The notes beneath the pieces are model-generated. The model did no database searches and was not told where the DNA came from. It saw nothing but the letters and a program-made list of their open reading frames with translations. 11,736 nucleotides of DNA from Thermoplasmata archaeon (GTDB lineage Archaea > Thermoplasmatota > Thermoplasmata > SG8-5), in the NCBI GenBank assembly GCA_023136815.1, contig JAGLQM010000013.1, positions 1 to 11,736 of the forward strand, in the 5' to 3' direction. The position numbers and the translations under genes are program-made. Below, piece after piece: positions 8,001 through 11,736 of the stretch (its first letter is position 1; the number at the start of each line of letters is the position of its first letter).

Positions 8001-10183
8001 ACCGTATGTTCATCGAACGCCAGATTTTCGAGATCATCAATTTCTATGATATCTGAGAGATCAATACCATCTTCAGCTGGTTCAACGCCCATAAGTTCCA
8101 GCATCCGGCACTTGTATTCCACTTCCCTGGCCGGATTCAACTCTGCAGCCTTGTCCAGGCAGGCAATTGCCTCATCTACATCTCCCTTTGTGGCGTATTC
8201 CATTGCCTTCATTGACCAGAATTCATGAGAATCTGTTTCGTCAATATCAGCAACCAGGGACTCATCCATGTATTTATCTTCTTCAACAATGAGATTCCCC
8301 ACTCCAAGGTCTTCCTCAATCTTCTCATCGGTTTCCTGGCTGTATTCCCAGCGTCTTTTAAAATCTGATATAAGGGATGGTTTTTCAGCTTCCTCTTCAT
8401 CCAAATCAAGTTTTTCCCATCTGTCAAGGAAGCTCTTGGAAATACCCTTCTTATCTGGTTCTGACGAATCCAATGGCTCGTCCAATGGTTCTGCCTCTAT
8501 TTGCTCTATCTCTGAGGTAATTTCCGTGGAAAGTATCTCGGGACTTGTAATATGCTCCTGAATAGAACTCACTGGCTCAAGATCAAGGTCCTCAATATCA
8601 TCGAAGACCGTATGGCACCATGGGCACTTGGTCAGGTTCGGCTCTATGAAAGCACCACAGATTGGGCAAAGATAGATGGAGTCCACATCCACTTCCGGAA
8701 CATCTACATCAATCAGAGATTCCAGCTCATGCTCCAGTTCCACAGAGTCAATGAGACCTCCGACCTTCTTTTCCATAACCTCTTCGTCAACGAAGGCCTG
8801 TCCACAGTTATGGCAGGTCTCTGCGGCTTCCGAAAGGAATGCACCGCAATTCGGGCATATGAACAGGGTGCCTGATTTTTTATACCAGAATCCATCGTGT
8901 TCTCTCTCGATGGCGAAATCAAAACCGCAACCGTCACAGTTTTCAGCTTCGGCAGAAAGCATATTTTGACACATTGGACAAGCTACAAAATCAGGTGCCC
9001 GTTCCAATTCCTCTTCTGTAGACTCATCAGAGTCCGAATCATCAAAGGCAATGCCGCAAGCATTACAGACACTAGCATCCGAAGCAATGAATGATCCACA
9101 ACTGGGACACATGGATAGGTTCTTTTGCTCTTTATACCAGAACCCATCATCCTTTTTCTCTTGTATAGGCTCAGATGATTTGGGTGCTGGCTCTTCATCT
9201 TCGAATAGTACACCACAGTTTGGGCATGATTCCGTACTGTCAGCAGCCAATGAGCCGCAGTTCGGGCACATGAACAGACCCCTTTGTTCCTTAATCCAGA
9301 ATCCATCGGCCTTTTCGGAGAAGTCAAATCCGCAGTTCGTACATTCTGCTCCTTTTGTCTGCTCCTTGCTACACATGGGACAGAATAGTATCTCTGGAAC
9401 ACCAGGCTCCACTTCATCGGATTCGTCAGAGTTCACATCATCATCAAATGCCGTGCCGCAGGAATTGCACTGATTGGCCGAGCCTGGCAGAAAAATCCCA
9501 CAATTGGGGCACATGAATAATCCGTCCTGTTCCTTGAACCAGAACCCGTCATGTTCTTTCTCTATAATGAAATCGAACCCGCACTTTCCACAGGTTTCTG
9601 CATCCTCTGGAAATATGGTCTGGCATATTGGGCAGATAAGTTTGTTTGGAACTCCCTGCTCTTCCTCCTCGAAGTTTTCATCATCCTCAAAAACGGCTCC
9701 ACAGGCACCGCAGTGATCTGTGTTATTGGCTATGAATGAGCCGCAAGCGGGGCACATGAAGAGCTTCTCCTCGGCTTCTGCTGAAGTCGTGACAGAAACT
9801 GGTGTTTCCGCAGGTTCGGATGTCAGTTCCTCGTTTTCATCATTAAACAGAACGCCGCAGCTCGGGCACTTGGTCGAGCCATCAGCAACCAGTGAGCCGC
9901 ATTCCGGGCAAATAAAAAGGACAGATTCTTCTTTCTTGTACCAAATTCCATCTCCAGTAGAATCATCTTGCTCGGAATCTGCATAACCCTCTATTTTAAC
10001 AAAATTTATCATCTCCCTGGCCATCTCAAGACTGATGCCAGGCACTTTCGATAGGTTCACGGGGTCAGCAGTAGCAATATCTGCGATATTCTTGTAACCG
10101 TGGGAATGCAGGATTTTAGCTCTGGCTATTCCTATCTTTGGTATCAAGAGTAGTTTCATAAGATTATCACTATTTTCTTGCAT
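5003..10183 (-). CDS. Giant zinc-ribbon/TPR membrane protein with extracellular domains
   Basis: A 1726-residue multidomain protein of no single known family. In order: helix-hairpin-helix (about 10-62); ten CxxC/CxxC zinc ribbons (92-523); acidic linker with two TPR-like units (652-690, 744-780); Asn-Gly repeats (797-895); basic patch (901-918) and membrane helix (918-940); extracellular part with IDGxFxDW motifs at 949 and 1288, acidic calcium-type loops at 1195-1206 and 1370-1404, and a DUF11 domain (about 1576-1672); C-terminal helix (about 1696-1714) and basic tail. There is no N-terminal signal peptide. The basic flanks predict both ends inside and residues 941-1694 outside; that part has 13 N-x-S/T sequons. 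Start: ATG 10183 fits a leaderless mRNA from the TATA near 10211; ATG 10159, with GTGAT six bases upstream, is possible. Role unknown; a surface sensor or scaffold is my inference. Confidence 0.92.
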   Translation of the reverse strand: MQENSDNLMKLLLIPKIGIARAKILHSHGYKNIADIATADPVNLSKVPGISLEMAREMINFVKIEGYADSEQDDSTGDGIWYKKEESVLFICPECGSLVADGSTKCPSCGVLFNDENEELTSEPAETPVSVTTSAEAEEKLFMCPACGSFIANNTDHCGACGAVFEDDENFEEEEQGVPNKLICPICQTIFPEDAETCGKCGFDFIIEKEHDGFWFKEQDGLFMCPNCGIFLPGSANQCNSCGTAFDDDVNSDESDEVEPGVPEILFCPMCSKEQTKGAECTNCGFDFSEKADGFWIKEQRGLFMCPNCGSLAADSTESCPNCGVLFEDEEPAPKSSEPIQEKKDDGFWYKEQKNLSMCPSCGSFIASDASVCNACGIAFDDSDSDESTEEELERAPDFVACPMCQNMLSAEAENCDGCGFDFAIEREHDGFWYKKSGTLFICPNCGAFLSEAAETCHNCGQAFVDEEVMEKKVGGLIDSVELEHELESLIDVDVPEVDVDSIYLCPICGAFIEPNLTKCPWCHTVFDDIEDLDLEPVSSIQEHITSPEILSTEITSEIEQIEAEPLDEPLDSSEPDKKGISKSFLDRWEKLDLDEEEAEKPSLISDFKRRWEYSQETDEKIEEDLGVGNLIVEEDKYMDESLVADIDETDSHEFWSMKAMEYATKGDVDEAIACLDKAAELNPAREVEYKCRMLELMGVEPAEDGIDLSDIIEIDDLENLAFDEHTVAEARLEEMEAKLADNSDDGTLWQEKGEILELLGRHEEAVECFDKSISLSYAGLRKGTKPDLRLSTIGIGLTNGQGRVNGRVNGLLIQRGLTNGRGRTNGSSSGQINGINNVRGKTNGFVDGGLINGLTNGLTNGLTNGMNNGFINGSGGLINGGLVNGLGMVNGKGMMDGAGSLRKLRHRQRDRILWRYRLSAMVMFVTVILMLSMLNNLMVQEDMGTIYIDGNFSDWNDIPSYYDSPLDQVYNADLNILESKIFVERDRLSIYVSVEGTVLQGAEGTGLQGTAANTSYEFVDSFVVFVDLDGDVMTGYSMGGIGADMAADVYGWDNYARHASTLVFDNDYRQDDWNGFRVFGTAPVAVGTSEIEVRIYPPKTMEITPEHPRAIVMLQSSEGHSDMTDFLLSELPAALDVVSYSSGSDVLDINSPGVTLARITARSRLASTLITGFNFQMTGSAELDDVSNIRIINDTNGDGGQNGADLPLDGRIIETSASEFSFILNSPLGIPLNRTRDFWLTLDLDANATSETLGIKLVNVTTGGSLAYARNMNTMLHYVGSPSGISIDGAFGDWASIPRNVDASNDIFFQVQNPDLVNKNVDLADLRACADGDLFVFLSVGGTILGGEDIPIYRTRPSETSTPINNTHDSDLDRVPDILDPMPFDFDNDGVNNTDSNGDWDGDGTAEYPRGGTDNWLNTTVPSNFPVNWADAFVSIYVGPIGHVEAFGYDSAYVMIDADDDFRTGTNVYGALGIDYVAQVTGKHNKIVSSQFFEFNLSQGSEPWSYIGEIDSAIDWYRLELAIDLASMGIATGNNFTVYASMEDWNRAYDASDEPVEMTAVNTNTSTGTRAQKPKLSITKTGPATAGPGDTITYTITVTNTRRVAAYNLYIMEFYSADTTFVSATPSPTYDNDTWSLGTLAGGDSVTITITMTVSDTVPNGDVLINTAEVYYDDGNWWWKIKGDSMETTIVIIPEMHNLIIPILGMLLIVILFRNLKPKYKRKKG
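5102..7363 (-). other. Predicted extracellular region of the giant protein
   Basis: Residues 941-1694. Two domains open with IDGNFSDWNDIP (949-960) and IDGAFGDWASIP (1288-1299), the IDGxFxDW start of DOMON/CBM9-like beta-sandwiches common on archaeal surfaces. A middle domain (about 1138-1270) has the DTNGDG loop of calcium-stabilised surface repeats. Asp/Asn-rich loops at 1370-1404 resemble thrombospondin type-3 calcium sites and interrupt the second IDG domain. DUF11 (about 1576-1672, starting KLSITKTGP) precedes the C-terminal helix. Confidence 0.7.
7499..7795 (-). repeat. Asn-Gly tetrapeptide repeat region of the giant protein
   Basis: Sixteen Asn-Gly dipeptides lie within residues 800-892. 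Residues 851-874 are six perfect tetrapeptides of the form xxNG (LING, LTNG three times, MNNG, FING), and the DNA there (7562-7633) has a matching 12-base period. Flanking units are looser, with Arg or Gly inserts such as GRGRTNG. The stretch sits between the TPR units and the membrane helix, so a flexible cytoplasmic tether or assembly segment is the simplest guess. Confidence 0.9.
7844..8230 (-). other. Two TPR-like units of the giant protein
   Basis: Residues 652-690 (with GDVDEAIACLDKAAELNP) and 744-780 (with LLGRHEEAVECFDKSISL) match the helix-turn-helix pattern of tetratricopeptide repeats, which form protein-binding surfaces. They are separated by about 55 residues of acidic sequence, so they may act separately rather than as one superhelix. 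Confidence 0.75.
8615..9910 (-). repeat. Array of ten zinc ribbons with recurring DGFWYK linker
   Basis: Forty cysteines form ten CxxC...CxxC pairs, with first and last cysteines at residues 92/109, 144/161, 184/201, 225/242, 268/284, 306/323, 359/376, 402/419, 443/460 and 506/523. Two subtypes are visible: CPNCG...CGxxF(D/E)D, and CPMCQ...CGFDF. The motif DG(F/I)W(Y/F/I)K precedes a first-subtype ribbon five times, at residues 78, 212, 293, 346 and 430. Acidic linkers separate units. The pattern indicates internal duplication of a two-ribbon module. Each ribbon should bind one zinc; the ligand of the array is unknown. Confidence 0.9.
9998..10156 (-). other. Helix-hairpin-helix domain of the giant protein
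   Basis: Residues about 10-62 contain two hairpin-type turns, IPKIGIARAKIL and VPGISLEMAREMI, separated by a helix with ADP, as in the HhH_5 type found in DNA polymerase, ligase and RadA-like proteins. This fold usually contacts nucleic acid backbone, though in some proteins it mediates protein contacts. Finding it on a predicted membrane protein is unusual. Confidence 0.75.
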
Positions 10184-10205
10184 TATGCACTTAACTTATG
10201 GAGCA

Positions 10206-10216
10206 TGATATATAGG
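10206..10216 (-). promoter_or_regulatory. TATA box of the giant gene
   Basis: The minus strand reads CCTATATATCA. The centre near 10211 is about 28 bases above ATG 10183, so transcription starting 25-27 bases downstream would begin at or next to that ATG and give a leaderless mRNA. CATTATA at 10217-10223 and its reverse complement TATAATG at 10249-10255 lie just upstream and may be a regulator site. Confidence 0.45.
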
Positions 10217-10287
10217 CATTATAGTGACTAATTCAACGTTGTATGGCGTATAATGATAACAGTATTAACACACAATTATGTTAAAAT

Positions 10288-10995
10288 TTAACCACTTTGG
10301 CAGGTAATATACGGATTGATGCCCACCTCAATGGTAAATCTTCCAGATGAAAATCCCACCTCAATAATAATTCTGTCAAGTCCCTTTTTGATAATCCCCG
10401 GAGACCTGCCGCCCTGGTGTCCGAGTTTCTTGATTAGATGTTCAGAAAAATCCCTGGAATGCTGATAAAAATCTTCTGCCCTATCAGGTAAAAGTGTCGT
10501 TGAATAATATCTAATATTGTTTCCGTCAGCAACCCTCGTCACAAGACCGGCATTCTCCAGTTCTCCCAGTGACTTTGCCACAGTTTGCCGACTATGGCTA
10601 ATTGATTCGGAAATATCTGCCTGGGACATGCCGTTCCCCTTGATGACTTTGATTAATATTTCCATCAGCCGGGGCAGGTTGAGGACATAAAAGAATTCAA
10701 TCTCATTGTGGGTTATGAGCCCCTGGGGGAAGAAAATTCTACGCCGGCCGATTCGATTTTCACTAATATATCCTGCCTTGATGAGGGATTCTAGATGCCA
10801 TCCAACAGTATTTTGAGCAATGCCAGTCCTGGAAGCCAACTGACTGATTCCTATGCAAGGCGTCAGCGTCAAGGCAGAATAAATTTCCCTGCGGTGAGAA
10901 TTGAGAAAAATATGTTTACTAGATTTTTTGACAGACGCCTGAACCTCCTCATCCTTTATGGCAGATGCCAGTGCCTTTCCGACTCCCTTGCTCAT
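10288..10995 (-). CDS. Two-domain winged-helix transcriptional regulator
   Basis: A 235-residue DNA-binding protein with two winged helix-turn-helix domains in tandem. The first spans about 31-92, with IGISQLASRTGIAQNTVGWHL as helix-turn-helix and a basic wing NRIGRRRIFF. The second spans about 98-167, with MSQADISESISHSRQTVAKSL and wing VADGNNIRYYS. A small C-terminal segment (about 170-235) of unknown function follows and could hold a ligand or dimer surface. The layout resembles ArsR/MarR-like archaeal regulators in which two wHTH units are fused. ATG 10995 has GGAG nine bases upstream. The gene ends 104 bases before the giant gene on the same strand, so control of that gene, or of its own promoter, is plausible but unproven. 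No cysteine cluster suggests metal sensing. Confidence 0.9.
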   Translation of the reverse strand: MSKGVGKALASAIKDEEVQASVKKSSKHIFLNSHRREIYSALTLTPCIGISQLASRTGIAQNTVGWHLESLIKAGYISENRIGRRRIFFPQGLITHNEIEFFYVLNLPRLMEILIKVIKGNGMSQADISESISHSRQTVAKSLGELENAGLVTRVADGNNIRYYSTTLLPDRAEDFYQHSRDFSEHLIKKLGHQGGRSPGIIKKGLDRIIIEVGFSSGRFTIEVGINPYITCQSG

Positions 10996-11030
10996 GTATT
11001 CTTTCTCCAGGTGGATAAATGAACAATTGA

Positions 11031-11038
11031 ATTTATAG
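11031..11038 (-). promoter_or_regulatory. TATA-like element of the wHTH regulator
   Basis: CTATAAAT on the minus strand is centred near 11035. Transcription would start near 11009, immediately above the GGAG at 11005-11008 and about 14 bases before ATG 10995, so the leader would be very short. An alternative AT-rich element lies at 11041-11049. Confidence 0.35.
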
Positions 11039-11080
11039 ATGTTTATTCCTCAGAATGGCATGTTTACGCATATATTTCAG

Positions 11081-11146
11081 AGGCCTAATCCTCCGAATAT
11101 GCGCATACTATCGTATGCAAATCCGGAGGTCTAATCCTCCGAATAT
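11081..11146 (-). repeat. 20-bp direct repeat and hairpin at the end of the ATPase gene
   Basis: The 20 bases at 11127-11146, which include the last codons (YSED) and stop of the ATPase gene, recur at 11081-11100 with one mismatch, 46 bp apart. Between and within them is a hairpin (11090-11129). Its outer stem pairs CCTCCGGAT with ATTCGGAGG (one G-T pair), and its inner stem is GCATAC/GTATGC around a GATA loop. No T-run follows immediately, so a classical terminator is not clear; a 3'-UTR structure or protein site is possible. Confidence 0.6.
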
Positions 11147-11736
11147 TCCGCAATAATCTCCTGCATCAGGGTTTCAAGCTTGATGGCGGAAAAATCATCG
11201 TCCCTCAGTTCATGGAGAACGCCTATCAGCCTCTGGTAGACCCTGGCAGGAATATGGCCCCTGCTTGTTTCCAGCATTTTTTGCAGCTCTCCTGGCATTT
11301 CCTTGGTAGGCACAAGGCTGGAATTCTCCGGGTTCACAACTACGCCCAATCCTTTCACGATTGTATATTCATGCTCCATCTTGCTGTGTCTGCTTGACCT
11401 GCATTTCAATATCTTCAAGCGGCGCTGGAGCCCCTCCTCTGGGGTATGCAGTGTTTTCAGATGAATGACACAATCAGCCAGGTACATTGGAATGACAGTC
11501 TCATTGCCAGAAAGGTCCCCGGCCATACCATGCTCCTCAAGGGTTGCCAGCACTGTTCCCACTTTCCTTGTCTCCTTTAACATGAAGCCAATGAGCTCTC
11601 TCTGTTCGTAACGGTCTGATGTGGACCACATGACTGGCGTTAATGGGTCAATGGAAATTCTTGCATTTGCCCCTTTCCAGTCTGCCACAAAGGCAGGCAA
11701 TTCTTTCTTAATGAAGGCTGAAAATTCATGGCCAGA
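11131..11736 (-). CDS. KaiC/RAD55-like RecA-superfamily ATPase, C-terminal part
   Basis: The frame is open to the window edge, so the N-terminal part with Walker A lies outside and only the last 201 residues are visible. Hydrophobic strand ARISIDPLTP (Asp30 of the fragment) fits Walker B of RAD55/KaiC-type ATPases. Next come a helix with QRELIGFMLKE, the strand TVLATLEEHG, and YLADCVIHL followed by RRLKILKCRSSRHS, all in the order and spacing of that family's core. About 60 residues of extra helical sequence follow the core, ending EYSED. These proteins are NTP-dependent and serve in signalling, motility or recombination; which applies cannot be judged here. A TTG at 11700 is in frame but would cut the domain, so I treat the gene as partial. 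Confidence 0.85.
   Translation of the reverse strand, partial: SGHEFSAFIKKELPAFVADWKGANARISIDPLTPVMWSTSDRYEQRELIGFMLKETRKVGTVLATLEEHGMAGDLSGNETVIPMYLADCVIHLKTLHTPEEGLQRRLKILKCRSSRHSKMEHEYTIVKGLGVVVNPENSSLVPTKEMPGELQKMLETSRGHIPARVYQRLIGVLHELRDDDFSAIKLETLMQEIIAEYSED

Noticed and set aside
8983..9417. 144-codon minus-strand ORF in another frame within the ribbon array
   Set aside because: It is an out-of-frame reading of the giant gene, which is continuous here with all cysteines in place.
8676..9986. Several + strand ORFs with repeated GHMN/NPSC strings
   Set aside because: They are antisense shadows of the repeated zinc-ribbon codons; the repetition comes from the real gene on the minus strand.
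11698..11700. TTG as the start of the KaiC-like gene
   Set aside because: The frame stays open to the window edge and the Walker B strand follows only about 17 residues later, so the gene must begin outside the window.

Overview
The window looks like a chromosomal segment of an uncultured archaeon. Supporting signs are an archaeal-type serine hydroxymethyltransferase, an archaeal-only coiled-coil family, BRE/TATA promoters, T-rich terminators, a KaiC/RAD55-like ATPase fragment and a two-winged-helix archaeal regulator. The giant protein combines Asn-Gly tetrapeptide repeats, zinc ribbons and IDGxFxDW surface domains, which makes me favour Thermoplasmatota (Thermoplasmata and relatives). That placement is inference from protein style, not from a marker gene.

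Layout. On the + strand, glyA (101-1387) is followed by a 292-residue coiled-coil protein (1536-2414) that has its own promoter-like element. These converge, across a short T-rich inverted repeat, on a minus-strand ABC operon (4439 to 2512): FtsX-type permease, LolD/MacB-type ATPase, FtsX-type permease, with overlapping genes. A gene-poor, AT-rich gap (about 4460-4857) holds promoter-like elements facing both ways, three small stem-loops and T-runs on both strands.

The rest of the window is on the minus strand. A KaiC/RAD55-like ATPase is cut by the right edge (11736 to 11131). A two-wHTH regulator follows (10995 to 10288). Next comes a 1726-codon giant gene (10183 to 5003), then an unlisted 39-codon ORF (4977 to 4858) encoding a small one-helix membrane protein.

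The giant gene is the most unusual object here. Its first ~913 residues look cytoplasmic: a helix-hairpin-helix, ten CxxC/CxxC zinc ribbons with a recurring DGFWYK linker, two TPR-like units and a flexible NG-repeat tether. A basic patch and a membrane helix follow. The remaining ~750 residues look extracellular: two IDGxFxDW domains, acidic calcium-type loops and a DUF11 domain, ending in a second membrane helix with a basic tail. A plausible reading is a membrane-spanning protein that couples a cell-surface module to a large cytoplasmic metal-ribbon scaffold. The upstream regulator and the small downstream membrane protein are candidate partners, but this is inferred from position only.

Translation signals are coherent: most genes place an AGGAGGTGA-type Shine-Dalgarno in nearly the same register to the start codon, which helped choose starts and supports the 39-codon ORF.
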